A DNA stretch of 64,000 nucleotides from Halomarinibacterium sp034670265 (GCA_034670265.1 JAXMNU010000001.1:1-64000), one strand, 5' to 3'; counted from the first letter of the stretch, positions 26,516 through 36,105 are shown. Notes: a model not told the origin generated them from the letters alone. Translations and numbers: made by a program.

Positions 26516-27196
26516 ATGTCAACAATTATTCCTTCAACGGTTTTTACATTTTTAAAAGAGTTAAAAGCAAACAATCACCGTGATTGGATGCAAGAGCATA
26601 AAAAAGAATATCAGAATAATGAAAAAGCACTAAAAAGCTTTTATGCCGTAGTTCAAAAAGGCCTAAATCAGAAAGATCAAATTGAAAAACTAAAAGTCTT
26701 TAGAATTAATAGAGATATTCGTTTTAGCAATGACAAAACACCCTATAATGTGCACAGAAGTGTAAGTTTTAGTAGGGCAGGAGAGCACCGAAGAGGAGGG
26801 TATTACTTGCGCATTGAGCCAGGAAACACCTTAATGGCGGGCGGTTTTTTTGATCCTAATCCTGCTGATTTACTCCGTATCCGAAAGGAATTTGAAATGG
26901 ATGCTGCACCCATCCGAAAAATCTTAGGAGCGAAGGAGTTTGACAAAGCTTTTGGAGGGTTTATTCAGGAATACAAGGTAAAAACAGCACCCAAAGGATT
27001 TAGTAAAGAAGATCCCAATATCGATTTAATTCGTTTGAAAAGCTTTTTTGTCACTCATAAATTTTCAGATAAAGAAGTGACTTCTCCAGAATTTAAAGAC
27101 AACCTTTTGCACCATTACGTGTTGCTTCGCCCATTTTTCGACTATATGAGCGATGTGCTTACAACCGACCTAAATGGTGTTTCAACCCTTTCTTAA
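26516..27196 (+). CDS. DUF2461 family protein (TIGR02453)
   Basis: 226 residues, the usual length. Family signatures: FLKELKANNHRDWM near the start, RINRDIRFSNDKTPY, and GGYYLRIEPGNTLMAGGFF. It is a cytoplasmic alpha/beta protein found widely in bacteria and fungi; its function is not established. Monocistronic. Its stop shares TTAA with the stop of the convergent gene. Confidence 0.9.
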   Translation: MSTIIPSTVFTFLKELKANNHRDWMQEHKKEYQNNEKALKSFYAVVQKGLNQKDQIEKLKVFRINRDIRFSNDKTPYNVHRSVSFSRAGEHRRGGYYLRIEPGNTLMAGGFFDPNPADLLRIRKEFEMDAAPIRKILGAKEFDKAFGGFIQEYKVKTAPKGFSKEDPNIDLIRLKSFFVTHKFSDKEVTSPEFKDNLLHHYVLLRPFFDYMSDVLTTDLNGVSTLS

Positions 27197-27600
27197 TAAA
27201 GCGTTGCGTATTCCAGTAATTGGATGTTACTTTTTAAACGGTCCTTTACAATATTCATCATACGCTTATTAAGCGCCGATGAATTTTGAATATAAGTTTC
27301 ATATTCAGTAAGTGTGAATTGTCCAATGATAATTCCCTTTAGTGAATTTCTGAATTTCATATCCTTATGTATGGCATTCTCAATATAATCTAACCGTTTT
27401 TCAATAGTAAGATCGTAAAATACATTCTTGTGTTTTGCAGCATAGTTCCTAAAAACAGAGACTAATAAGTCGTTTTGAAGCTTAGCAACGGGACGCAAGG
27501 TTTGATTTTGAAAAATTTCATCGGCAGACATTCCAGGAACAACTTTTGCCGATATAATAATTGGGCGAAGACTTAAAAGCACTTCATCTCGAGTTTCCAT
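27193..27600 (-). CDS. Conserved flavobacterial protein of unknown function
   Basis: 135 residues, no signal peptide or membrane helix; mostly helical by composition. Segments FQNQTLRPVAKLQNDLL, FYDLTIEKRLDYIENAI and NSLKGIIIGQFT look strongly conserved-type. Homologues are often labelled 'glyoxalase' in databases, but none of the metal-binding pattern of that family is visible, so I treat that name as a transferred error. Monocistronic, downstream end convergent with DUF2461. Confidence 0.65.
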   Translation of the reverse strand: METRDEVLLSLRPIIISAKVVPGMSADEIFQNQTLRPVAKLQNDLLVSVFRNYAAKHKNVFYDLTIEKRLDYIENAIHKDMKFRNSLKGIIIGQFTLTEYETYIQNSSALNKRMMNIVKDRLKSNIQLLEYATLY

Positions 27601-27690
27601 GGTGATGTGTTTTAATAAAATTATGGAATTGAAGTGTGAAAATGGCTACAAATAAATGAAGTTATACACAATGATTTTAACAATGAAAAA

Positions 27691-27720
27691 TAAAGCCCCA
27701 TCAACGAGGATGGGGCTTTA
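27691..27720. terminator. Terminator after the sortilin-like gene
   Basis: TAAAGCCCCATC (27691-27702) pairs with GATGGGGCTTTA (27709-27720), a perfect 12-bp stem with a 6-nt loop, downstream of the gene ending at 27735 on the minus strand. Confidence 0.88.
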
Positions 27721-27734
27721 TGTAAATTTGAAGA

Positions 27735-30700
27735 TTACTTTTTATCTAAATATGCTTCTTTTGAAAGAATCGCTGGCTTTTCAAGATTGTTTTTTTCTAA
27801 AAAGGATGTAAACTTTTTACCTTCTTTAGCCATTATCTCTGTAAATCGGTTTTTTTCTTTTTCAAATTCTTCAGAAATTAATTTGAAATTTTGCTTTTGG
27901 GCTCCAGACACTCTATCGTAACTTGAAGCAACATTAGCATATAATTCACCCATACGCTCACGCAATTCGGGTTCAGCAGAGGCAACATAATTATCACCTG
28001 TAGTAATCACTAAGTCCTTACGAAGGTTTTCTAATGCATCGTACAATTTTTGAGCATCCTTTTTTCCTTTAGGATGGTTTTCAATTATATTTTGCGTAGT
28101 TTTTTGAGTTTCAGTAATTTCATGAACCATAAAGGCTAAATCTTCTACCATAGTAAAGAGTGTGTTGGTTAATGCTTCTTGCTCTTTACGCTCTGCTAGC
28201 GTACCTAAAGAAGTTTCATCATACTTAAGTTCGATTACTTGTTCATAGGTATCTTTCCCTTTGGTTAATACTACTTTATAGTTTCCAGCGGGAACACGTT
28301 TTGGTGTAAACCCTGCAAAGGATAGTGTTTTTGCCTCTGCCATTTTTGGGGCCGAAGAAGTGAAATTCCAATTCACTACGTTAATTCCTTTTGACTTTCC
28401 CGCGGGAAGTGAAGTAATTTTATTTCCTTCCATATCTTGTATTTCCATTTCCATTTTCCCAAAGGTGTGTCGCTTCTTTAAATAGTAAATAATACGAGCA
28501 GCACTAGATCTATTAGGACCTACAAATTGTGTTTCGTTTCCAAAACCGCCCGAAAACCCACTTTGTTCTACCATAGTAAAGGGTTTTGTATCAAAAAAGT
28601 GAACATCTTTTGAAAGTACTTCTTGGCTTAATTGACGCAACGGGCTTATATCATCAATAATAATAACACCTCGTCCGTGAGTTCCCATCACAATATCATT
28701 GGTTTCCTTTTGAAGATCAATAAAATGAACAGCAACCGCCGGCATATTATTAGTAAACTTAGACCAATTTATTCCGCCGTCAATAGTAACGTAAAGACCA
28801 AATTCTGTTCCTAAAAACAGTAAATCTTCGTTTTCATAATCCTCTTGTATGTTACGGACAAAAGCTTTTTTTTCAATATCTTCTGAAATAATATTGGTCC
28901 AAGTCTTACCGTAATCTGTGGTTTTTAATGCATAGGGTTTAAAATCACCTGAAGTATGTCCATCGAACACAGCATAGGCAGTTCCTTTTCCGTGAACACT
29001 TGCTTCAATATGATACACCCAAGTATTCGCAGGAATGCCTACTAAGTTTGGTGTTACATTAGTCCAAGATTTTCCTCCATTGGTAGTAACTTGTACATTT
29101 CCATCATCTGTACCTACCCAAAGGATGTTTTCATCGAGGGGAGATTCTGCAATAGTAAAAATGGTGGTATGATTTTCTGCACCGCTATTATCCATTGATA
29201 AACCACCAGATTCTTCCTGATTTTGCTTAGACTTATCATTGGTCGTTAAATCAGGAGAAATAATGGTCCAACTATCTCCCATATCATCACTTTTGTGTAA
29301 AAACTGACTTCCCATATAGAAGCGATCTGGGTTATGATTACTTATAGCCATGGGAGCGTTCCAGTTAAATCGCAGCTTTGGTTTGCCAGCTTCAGCTAAT
29401 GGCTGAATGGTCTTTGTTTTATTCTTATCTACGTCGTAGCGCCATACATTTGCTGCACCTTGCATTTCAGAATAAATAATATTTTTTGTGGGATGTTTTA
29501 ATACCCTAAAACCATCCCCGTAACCCACACTATTCCAGTCACGTGCCTCTATACCTCCAGAGGAAGAAGAGGGGCCATACCAACTTCCATTATCTTGAAG
29601 ACCTCCATACACATTGTACGGCTTTTCATTATCGACACTAATGTGATAAAACTGAGATAAAGGTAAATTTTCGGTGATTTCGAAAGTCGTTCCTCCATTC
29701 CAAGAACGATAGAAACCGCCATCGGTTCCGGAAAACATGACATCGCTATCCTTTATATGAAATGTAACATCATGAATATCACTATGCATATTTCCTAAAT
29801 CTTTAAAGGTTTTTCCGCCATCTCTACTTATGGAGCCACTTAAACCTCCTTTAACTACTACATCTGGATTTCGGGGATCAACTGTAATTCTTGAAAAGTA
29901 AAAAGGTCGAACCACCAATCCAAAATCATTATTTAAATGCTCCCAACTTGCACCTGCATTTATAGACTTCCAAAGACCATTTTTGGTTTTATCTTCGGTT
30001 TCCAAAACGGCATACAAAATAGTACTATCGCTAGGCGCTAATGCTAAACCAATTCTACCAAGTGAACCAGATGGGAAGCCTTTATGGATTTTATTCCAAG
30101 TTTTTCCTGCGTCCACAGATTTATAAATTCCACTATTTACTCCCCCTGAATTAAATCCCCAACCCGATCTTCTAAACTCCCACATAGAGACATACAGTAT
30201 AGAAGGATTATTTTGATCCATGATGACATCACCAGCACCTGTTGAAGGGTTAATATAAAGAATCTTGTTCCACGATTTACCCCCATCAGTAGATTTGTAA
30301 ACACCTCGCACTTCGCTATCACTCCATAATGCGCCCAATACACCAACATATATTTCATTAGTATTAGTTGGGTTTATGACAATTGAAGCAATGCGTTCGC
30401 TATCCTCAAAACCTGGAATTTCTTTCCAAGTGCTTCCACCATCTGTAGATTTATATAACCCATTTCCGATGGAAACTGAGTTACGTGTCCAAGTTTCACC
30501 AGTTCCTACCCAAATAGTATTGTCTGGGTCTTTAGGGTCAAGTGTTACAACTCCAATAGATTGTACATAGTCATCAAATATAGGAGAGAAAGTTGCTCCT
30601 CCATCAATGGTTTTCCAAACACCACCACCCGCAGCTCCAATATACATGACTCGTGGGTTTGTGGGATGCATTTCAATATCATTAATTCGACCACTCATGA

Positions 30701-30827
30701 GGGCTGGCCCTATTTGTCGAGCGGTCATGTCCCCAAATAATTCGTTTCCCTTTAATGATTCATCTTGTGCCGATATTGACAATGGTAGCATTGCCAATGC
30801 TAGAATGAAATAGATTAGATTTTTCAT
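27735..30827 (-). CDS. Secreted sortilin/VPS10-like beta-propeller protein (BNR repeats)
   Basis: 1030 residues. Signal peptide (cleaved after SISAQ). Residues about 35-720 are a large propeller built from Asp-box/BNR repeats of the form S-x-D-x-G-x-T-W (TDGGATF, STDGGSTW, STDGGKSW, SVDAGKTW and others), as in sortilin/VPS10 and exo-sialidase-like folds. The C-terminal 300 residues hold an Ig-like strand region and a helical end. No T9SS tail. Usually annotated as glycosyl hydrolase, but catalytic residues cannot be pointed to; a periplasmic or surface binding or peptidase-associated role is equally possible. Confidence 0.8.
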   Translation of the reverse strand: MKNLIYFILALAMLPLSISAQDESLKGNELFGDMTARQIGPALMSGRINDIEMHPTNPRVMYIGAAGGGVWKTIDGGATFSPIFDDYVQSIGVVTLDPKDPDNTIWVGTGETWTRNSVSIGNGLYKSTDGGSTWKEIPGFEDSERIASIVINPTNTNEIYVGVLGALWSDSEVRGVYKSTDGGKSWNKILYINPSTGAGDVIMDQNNPSILYVSMWEFRRSGWGFNSGGVNSGIYKSVDAGKTWNKIHKGFPSGSLGRIGLALAPSDSTILYAVLETEDKTKNGLWKSINAGASWEHLNNDFGLVVRPFYFSRITVDPRNPDVVVKGGLSGSISRDGGKTFKDLGNMHSDIHDVTFHIKDSDVMFSGTDGGFYRSWNGGTTFEITENLPLSQFYHISVDNEKPYNVYGGLQDNGSWYGPSSSSGGIEARDWNSVGYGDGFRVLKHPTKNIIYSEMQGAANVWRYDVDKNKTKTIQPLAEAGKPKLRFNWNAPMAISNHNPDRFYMGSQFLHKSDDMGDSWTIISPDLTTNDKSKQNQEESGGLSMDNSGAENHTTIFTIAESPLDENILWVGTDDGNVQVTTNGGKSWTNVTPNLVGIPANTWVYHIEASVHGKGTAYAVFDGHTSGDFKPYALKTTDYGKTWTNIISEDIEKKAFVRNIQEDYENEDLLFLGTEFGLYVTIDGGINWSKFTNNMPAVAVHFIDLQKETNDIVMGTHGRGVIIIDDISPLRQLSQEVLSKDVHFFDTKPFTMVEQSGFSGGFGNETQFVGPNRSSAARIIYYLKKRHTFGKMEMEIQDMEGNKITSLPAGKSKGINVVNWNFTSSAPKMAEAKTLSFAGFTPKRVPAGNYKVVLTKGKDTYEQVIELKYDETSLGTLAERKEQEALTNTLFTMVEDLAFMVHEITETQKTTQNIIENHPKGKKDAQKLYDALENLRKDLVITTGDNYVASAEPELRERMGELYANVASSYDRVSGAQKQNFKLISEEFEKEKNRFTEIMAKEGKKFTSFLEKNNLEKPAILSKEAYLDKK

Positions 30828-30851
30828 AATGGTTGTTTTAAAAGTATGGTA

Positions 30852-30884
30852 AAAAAAATCCCCAAACGAGTAGGGGATTTTTTT
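30852..30884. terminator. Terminator after the LolA-like gene
   Basis: AAAAAAATCCCC (30852-30863) pairs with GGGGATTTTTTT (30873-30884) around a 9-nt loop, just past the stop of the minus-strand LolA-like gene (30899). Confidence 0.85.
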
Positions 30885-30898
30885 AAGTTTTGTAAATA

Positions 30899-31678
30899 TT
30901 ATTTTTCGCCGTCCGTGGTTGTGCTTGAAGCTGGAAATGCGAAGATACTATTGTCAATTTCAGGGTTTACCGTAATGGCAGTCATTTTTATTTCCTGCCC
31001 GCCTGGTTGTCCTTTGGCTCCTTCGGTAATTGAAAAAGGGAAGTAAAAGCCATCTACTTCGTCATAATCACTCATAGTAGTTTGTGATACCATTCCTGCT
31101 CCAGGTCCAGCCTTTATTTCTTTTTCTATCACAATAGGAACAAAATTTTCTGTGTCAAAATAATAGAAGGTAATATCTTGTTCTTCTTTTCCGTCCACCA
31201 TAATTGGTTCTTTAACAAGTTTTATCTTAAAAGTTTCAGTTCCTTCTATTGTTTCATTTCCAATAAGTTCTACTGTGTATCCTTTTTCTTTATAGTTTAA
31301 AAAAGAATCTGGGAAGTCATTCATTTCTAATTTATAGTTTGCCGTAGATTCTGCATCACTTTTTTCAGCTGCCATTGTCATTTGATTGGTACCCCATAGC
31401 GTTTCGCCATCAAATACATTTTGATAAAATGTCTGTCCTTGGAAATCTGCTTTTAACATAGATTTTCCATCTGCAGTTTGAATCATTTCAATAGGGAGTG
31501 ACATCCCTTGAACATCAACACTTCCTTCGTATTTAAGAGATTTTACATTTTTCCAATTCTCTAACCCACCCGTATTCTCAAAATAATTATCTAAAATTTC
31601 GTCTACGGTTTGCGCTTGAAGTATTGAAGTTGCTCCAAAGCATAAAAGGGATAAAGTGATAAGTTTTAACTTTTTCAT
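30899..31678 (-). CDS. LolA-like outer-membrane lipoprotein-sorting protein
   Basis: 259 residues. Signal peptide (cleaved after LQAQ). The mature part opens with VDEILDNYFENTGGLENW, then a half-barrel pattern of beta-strands (SLKYEGSVDVQG, LPIEMIQTADGKSM, FDGETLWG) typical of the LolA/LolB/LppX superfamily. It probably binds lipid or lipoprotein acyl chains in the periplasm. It is not the canonical LolA partner of LolCDE, because no lol genes are near. It may share a transcript with the sortilin-like gene downstream only by read-through of the terminator. Confidence 0.72.
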   Translation of the reverse strand: MKKLKLITLSLLCFGATSILQAQTVDEILDNYFENTGGLENWKNVKSLKYEGSVDVQGMSLPIEMIQTADGKSMLKADFQGQTFYQNVFDGETLWGTNQMTMAAEKSDAESTANYKLEMNDFPDSFLNYKEKGYTVELIGNETIEGTETFKIKLVKEPIMVDGKEEQDITFYYFDTENFVPIVIEKEIKAGPGAGMVSQTTMSDYDEVDGFYFPFSITEGAKGQPGGQEIKMTAITVNPEIDNSIFAFPASSTTTDGEK

Positions 31679-31683
31679 AAGTG

Positions 31684-31710
31684 CTTAATTAAGATTTTAC
31701 ATTAATGTAA
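31684..31710. promoter_or_regulatory. Two adjacent perfect palindromes in a divergent promoter region
   Basis: CTTAATTAAG (31684-31693) and TTACATTAATGTAA (31697-31710) lie just upstream of the LolA-like start (31678) and about 95 bp before the DUF72 gene. Perfect dyads of this size are typical transcription-factor sites, but AT-rich sequence produces them by chance too. Confidence 0.35.
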
Positions 31711-31803
31711 GTATCGAAAATACTAAATATGTTACAACTTTTATATTTTTTTTGATTATAAAAATCCTTTTCAAAATAGGTATCTTTACTAAAATTTTTA
31801 TTT

Positions 31804-32691
31804 ATGAAATTTGGAAAAGTAGATGACCCAGGAAATATAGATTTTTCGTTGCCTAAAGATCACCCATCCACTAAGGAAGTTTTAAATAAAAGAAGTTCGA
31901 ATAACCCTCTTAAAGTATATGTGGGATGCGCTAAGTGGAATAAGGCAGATTTAAAAGGATTTTACCCCCGTGGAACCAAAGATGAATTGGAGTATTACTC
32001 CAGACAGTTTAATTCAATTGAGCTTAACGCTACTTTTTATAGAATCTTTCCAAATGATGTTTTTGCCGGGTGGTATGAAAAAACACCTTCCGATTTTCGT
32101 TTTTTTCCTAAGTTTTTTCGAGGAATAAGCCACTGGAAACGGCTTGCAGATTGTGAAGATTTTTTGAATGAATACATTTTACACGCTTCAAACTTGAAAG
32201 AAAAGCTAGAAATGCCTTTTGTACAAATGCCAGATAATTTTGGCCCCAAAAACATGGAAAGGTTAGAACCCTTTTTTAAAATGCTTCCCAGAGATATTAA
32301 ACCTGCCATTGAGTTTAGGCATACAGATTGGTTTAATGATGCGGCTGTTGCCAATGAATTGTACGATATTTTAGAACGAAATGAAATATCTAATGTGATA
32401 GTGGATACTGCCGGCAGAAGAGACTTGTTACATATGAAAATGACGACAACTACAGCCTTTATTCGTTATAATGGAGCTAACCATCAAAGTGATTATGACC
32501 GCTTGGATGATTGGGTGGATAGGCTTGAGAAGTGGGTGGCGCAAGGATTAGAAAATATCTATTTTTTTGTGCATCAAAATATTGAAAAAGCATCGCCATT
32601 GCTTTCGGCACATTTTATTAAAAATATAAACAACCGCTTAGGAACTAATTTAGTTATTCCGAAAATGGACAACCCAAAAGATAAATTTTAA
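31804..32691 (+). CDS. DUF72 family protein
   Basis: 295 residues, TIM-barrel-like family. Signatures: VYVGCAKWNKADLKGFYP near the start, FNSIELNATFYRIF, FRFFPKFFRGISHWKRL, AIEFRHTDWFND and FIRYNGAN. DUF72 proteins are widespread and uncharacterised; a hydrolase or isomerase function has been suggested from fold only. The stop overlaps the start of the thioesterase gene by one base (TAATG), so the two are translationally coupled. Confidence 0.92.
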   Translation: MKFGKVDDPGNIDFSLPKDHPSTKEVLNKRSSNNPLKVYVGCAKWNKADLKGFYPRGTKDELEYYSRQFNSIELNATFYRIFPNDVFAGWYEKTPSDFRFFPKFFRGISHWKRLADCEDFLNEYILHASNLKEKLEMPFVQMPDNFGPKNMERLEPFFKMLPRDIKPAIEFRHTDWFNDAAVANELYDILERNEISNVIVDTAGRRDLLHMKMTTTTAFIRYNGANHQSDYDRLDDWVDRLEKWVAQGLENIYFFVHQNIEKASPLLSAHFIKNINNRLGTNLVIPKMDNPKDKF

Positions 32692-33095
32692 TGAGATTCC
32701 ACAGTAGAAAATGGGTAAAACCCGAAGACTTAAACCCTAACGGAACATTATTTGGTGGCCGATTATTAGAATGGATTGATGAAGAAGCTGCCATGTATAC
32801 TATCATTCAGTTGGAAAACCCAGGGATAGTGACCAAGTTTATGAGTGAAATTAATTTCAAAAGTTCAGCACAAAAAGGTGATATCGTTGAAATTGGAATA
32901 GAAGTTGTAAACTTTGGTAAATCTTCTATCACACTTCAATGTGAAGTACGGAACAAAATGACAAGAGAGACCATTATCACTATCGACAAAATTATAATGG
33001 TAAACCTAGATAAAAACGGAAAATCTGTACCCCACGGAAAAACAAAAGTAGAATATGTAAAAGACCGCCTGAATAACGAAGATGATGACGACTAG
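32691..33095 (+). CDS. Acyl-CoA thioesterase (hotdog fold, YciA-like)
   Basis: 134 residues with the hotdog signature NPNGTLFGGRLLEWIDEEAA, matching the YciA/BACH thioesterase type: hydrolysis of acyl-CoA to free acid and CoA in the cytoplasm. The following beta-strands FMSEINFKSSAQKGD and the C-terminal basic stretch are standard. Second gene of a two-gene operon with DUF72. Its stop CTAG is shared with the convergent MscS gene. Confidence 0.88.
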   Translation: MRFHSRKWVKPEDLNPNGTLFGGRLLEWIDEEAAMYTIIQLENPGIVTKFMSEINFKSSAQKGDIVEIGIEVVNFGKSSITLQCEVRNKMTRETIITIDKIIMVNLDKNGKSVPHGKTKVEYVKDRLNNEDDDD

Positions 33096-34360
33096 CTCTT
33101 TATTGCATCAAAATCTTTACCCGATGGAATTTCAAATAATTCTAACCCAAAATAGGGGATAGCGGCAATTAGGTGGTCAAAAATATCTGCCTGAATATGT
33201 TCATAGTTTTCCCAACGTTTATCGTGGCTAAAGCAAAATATTTCAATGGGAATTCCACGATCTGTAGGTGCTAAATGGCGCACCATTAAAAACAATTCTT
33301 TATTTATAGCTGGGTTTTCATGAATAAAAGCGTCTGCATATTTTCTGAACACACCTAGGTTTGTTTGATTTCTTCCATTAATAAGTAGCTCCTTATTAAC
33401 ATTATGAGTTGTGTTGTAACGTTTCACATCACGTTCACGATGGTCTAAATAAGGCTTAATGAGTTCAATTTTTTCTAATTTATTTATTTCTTCGGGAGAT
33501 AGAAATTTTACGGTATTCTGCTTAATAAACAACGACCTTTTTATCCGTCTTCCATCAGATTCTTGCATTCCTCTCCAATTCTGAAAAGAATCGGCAATTA
33601 AACTATACGTTGGAATGGTCGTATAGGTATTATCAAAATTTTGAACACGAACCGTTGCGAGGTTAATTTCAGTTACATATCCATCTGCACCAAATTTGCT
33701 AAACGTAATCCAATCGCCAATACGCACAATATCGTTAACCGAAACTTGGATACTCGCAACAAAACCTAAAATAGTATCTCTAAAAATTAGTAATAACACT
33801 GCAGAAGCAGCTCCTAATGAAGCTAAACTCCCAATACTAAATCCAGAAATTAAATTGACTATTAAAAAAATGGCACCTCCCCATGCAAAAATCATTAAGA
33901 CTTGCTGGTAACTTTCTAGTGGCTTATCCTGAAACTTCTCGTTACTTTCTCGTAAATAATTTTTGGTTGTGCGCAGTATGCTTCTAAAAATAAAAACCGA
34001 TAAAACCACCAATAGAATTTTGGCAATTGTATAGCTTATTTCTTCAGTTTCAGGATAGTCATTAAATACAACGGGAATTAAATACCAAAATAAGTATAAC
34101 GGTGCTAGATGTGCGACAAATCTTGGAAAATTACTTTTCACCAAAAAATCATCGTAAGTAGATTTTGTTTTGTTGCTAAAAGCCTTAAAAACTTGGACAA
34201 TAACATTGCGCGTTACATAATCAATAATAAATACTATGATAATACCTACAATGGCAACAACAATGGTATTTAGCAAAGTTGCCCAAAAATCGGTCATACC
34301 TTGTTCGTAAAGGTATTTCCGAAGCATATCGGCATATTGAATAATATCTTTTTTATCCAT
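33092..34360 (-). CDS. Mechanosensitive channel, MscS family (YbdG-like)
   Basis: 422 residues. About five N-terminal membrane helices (20-205), then the MscS pore helix region SLGAASAVLLLIFRDTILGF followed by SIQVSVNDIVRIGDWI, the beta domain with GYVTEINLATVRVQN, and a C-terminal cytosolic domain of about 130 residues. It resembles the YbdG/YnaI long MscS types that gate under osmotic downshock. Starts by overlapping the DUF3817 stop by 8 bp, so it is in an operon with it. Confidence 0.9.
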   Translation of the reverse strand: MDKKDIIQYADMLRKYLYEQGMTDFWATLLNTIVVAIVGIIIVFIIDYVTRNVIVQVFKAFSNKTKSTYDDFLVKSNFPRFVAHLAPLYLFWYLIPVVFNDYPETEEISYTIAKILLVVLSVFIFRSILRTTKNYLRESNEKFQDKPLESYQQVLMIFAWGGAIFLIVNLISGFSIGSLASLGAASAVLLLIFRDTILGFVASIQVSVNDIVRIGDWITFSKFGADGYVTEINLATVRVQNFDNTYTTIPTYSLIADSFQNWRGMQESDGRRIKRSLFIKQNTVKFLSPEEINKLEKIELIKPYLDHRERDVKRYNTTHNVNKELLINGRNQTNLGVFRKYADAFIHENPAINKELFLMVRHLAPTDRGIPIEIFCFSHDKRWENYEHIQADIFDHLIAAIPYFGLELFEIPSGKDFDAIKS

Positions 34361-34637
34361 TTAAATATTTTCTTTCGGCATAAAAAGGGCCAAAGGGTAA
34401 CACAGAACAAAGTAATACAATAAGAAATGTGGAGGTTGGCCACTCAAGTTTTTCCTTCATGAAATAGGCAGCAACAACGTACATCATAAAAAGGATACCG
34501 TGAATCATCCCTACAACTTGAACCATTTGCGGCATTTCGAAAATATATTTTAGAGGCATTGCGATACCAAGTAATAATAGAAAAGAAAGTGCTTCGAGCG
34601 TACTTATAATTTTGAATTGTTTTATTGAAATATCCAT
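34353..34637 (-). CDS. DUF3817 domain membrane protein
   Basis: 94 residues, three membrane helices. The family pattern ISTLEALSFLLLLGIAMPLKY and VVGMIHGILFMMYV (conserved Gly-x-His-Gly) identifies DUF3817, a small integral membrane family found next to many unrelated genes. It overlaps the MscS gene by 8 bp, which suggests co-translation. Function unknown. Confidence 0.85.
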   Translation of the reverse strand: MDISIKQFKIISTLEALSFLLLLGIAMPLKYIFEMPQMVQVVGMIHGILFMMYVVAAYFMKEKLEWPTSTFLIVLLCSVLPFGPFYAERKYLNG

Positions 34638-34698
34638 TCACTAAAATTTTTTGCAAAGATACATATTGTAATTGGCGGCTCACTATTTTAACGATTTT

Positions 34699-35304
34699 TT
34701 AATCGCAAGGCAAAGGCTCATTTAAAATAGGGTATAGGTAATTTTTCTGAAAACTATAATGCCACCATTCGGTCCGTATGGTTTGAAATCCAAATTTCTT
34801 CATTCCATTAATTAGTAACTTTCTATTGTTCAATATATCTTCTGAAAAATTATAGTTGTCGATATGTGCCGCTCGCCCAAAAAAATCATAATCGCTCCCC
34901 ATTTCGACATAACAACCCTCTAACGTTACCAATGTAATATCTACTGCGGCGCCTCGATTGTGGATAGAACCTTTTCCGTAGGGATTGGCTACGTAGGCAG
35001 CATTGGGTACTTTTTTCCACATCATTTTTTGAATGTCCAATGGGCGATAACAATCGTATATTTTAATTTTATAACCCTTTTCGCAGAAATAATCGTTTGC
35101 TAATTTAAGCGCTTCAGCAACCTCGGGTTGCAACAAACATTTTGCACAAGGATATAATATTTCACCCATAAAATTTTGTGGCGTAGCATACCTAATTTCA
35201 AAATCAAAACTAGTAGATAATGATTCAATATCCACCAAACTTTCCTGACTTTTACTACTAAAGAAAGTGCAAAGAACAAAGAACGCAGAAAGTAGACGAT
35301 TCAT
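34699..35304 (-). CDS. ddpX: D-alanyl-D-alanine dipeptidase (M15 family, VanX/DdpX type)
   Basis: 201 residues. N-terminal signal peptide (to about Q20). Zinc ligands H115 and D122 in SIHNRGAAVDI, catalytic E179 and third ligand H182 in EWWHY; these are the VanX/DdpX marks. The CYRPL arginine motif near 85-89 is present. It cleaves D-Ala-D-Ala released from peptidoglycan in the periplasm. Since it is secreted and no vanA/vanH genes are present, a wall-recycling or nutritional role is more likely than vancomycin resistance. Confidence 0.88.
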   Translation of the reverse strand: MNRLLSAFFVLCTFFSSKSQESLVDIESLSTSFDFEIRYATPQNFMGEILYPCAKCLLQPEVAEALKLANDYFCEKGYKIKIYDCYRPLDIQKMMWKKVPNAAYVANPYGKGSIHNRGAAVDITLVTLEGCYVEMGSDYDFFGRAAHIDNYNFSEDILNNRKLLINGMKKFGFQTIRTEWWHYSFQKNYLYPILNEPLPCD

Positions 35305-35360
35305 AAATATCCTAATGGGTTACTACCCAAAGATACATTATCTTTGAAGAAATATTTTTT

Positions 35361-36086
35361 ATGGAAAAGCTAACAGGAAAAGTGGCTCTCATTACGGGAG
35401 GAACAAAAGGAATTGGTTTTGGTATTGCCGAAGCCCTTTTGAAAAATGGTGTAAACGTTGCTATTACTGGGAGACAACAAAAAACTGTAAGAGAAGCATT
35501 AGTACAATTAAATGGTGATGGAAATGATGCTACTTACGCGATTGGTATTGAAGCTGATGTTAGAAATTACGAAAGCCAAAAAGAAGCGGTACGCCAGATT
35601 GTTGAGGAATTTGGAAAAATTGATATTGTAATTGCCAACGCTGGCTTAGGGCACTTTGGACCTGTACATGAACTTACTGTGGCACAATGGAATGATACGA
35701 TTGACACTAATTTAACAGGTGCCTTTTTTACATTGAAAGCTACGACAGAGCAATTAATAAAAAATCAAGGATATTACTTTACCATTTCTAGCTTGGCAGG
35801 TACAAACTTTTTTGCCAACGGAAGCGCATACAATGCAAGTAAATTTGGACTCACAGGTTTTACACAAGCTGCCATGTTAGATTTACGCCAATATGGAATA
35901 AAAATAAGTACCATTATGCCTGGGTCTGTGGCTACACACTTTAATGGACGAACTCCAAGCGAAGAAGATGCTTGGAAAATTCAACAGGAAGATATTGGGC
36001 AAATAGTAGTTGATTTACTGAAAATGCATCCTCGTACTTTACCCAGTAAAATTGAGGTACGACCTTCGATGCCACCATCCAAGTAA
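35361..36086 (+). CDS. Short-chain dehydrogenase/reductase
   Basis: 241 residues, classical SDR. Cofactor motif TGGTKGIGFG near the start, NAG motif (IANAGLG), active-site Ser in SSLAG and the YNASK catalytic Tyr-Lys pair. An Arg at the cofactor edge (TGRQQK) suggests NADP. Resembles the KR-like 3-oxoacyl-ACP reductase branch, but no fatty-acid genes adjoin it, so the substrate is unknown. Single gene with its own terminator; a possible -7 element TATCTTTG lies at 35339-35346. Confidence 0.9.
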   Translation: MEKLTGKVALITGGTKGIGFGIAEALLKNGVNVAITGRQQKTVREALVQLNGDGNDATYAIGIEADVRNYESQKEAVRQIVEEFGKIDIVIANAGLGHFGPVHELTVAQWNDTIDTNLTGAFFTLKATTEQLIKNQGYYFTISSLAGTNFFANGSAYNASKFGLTGFTQAAMLDLRQYGIKISTIMPGSVATHFNGRTPSEEDAWKIQQEDIGQIVVDLLKMHPRTLPSKIEVRPSMPPSK

Positions 36087-36105
36087 TATAAAGTATATAA
36101 AATAG

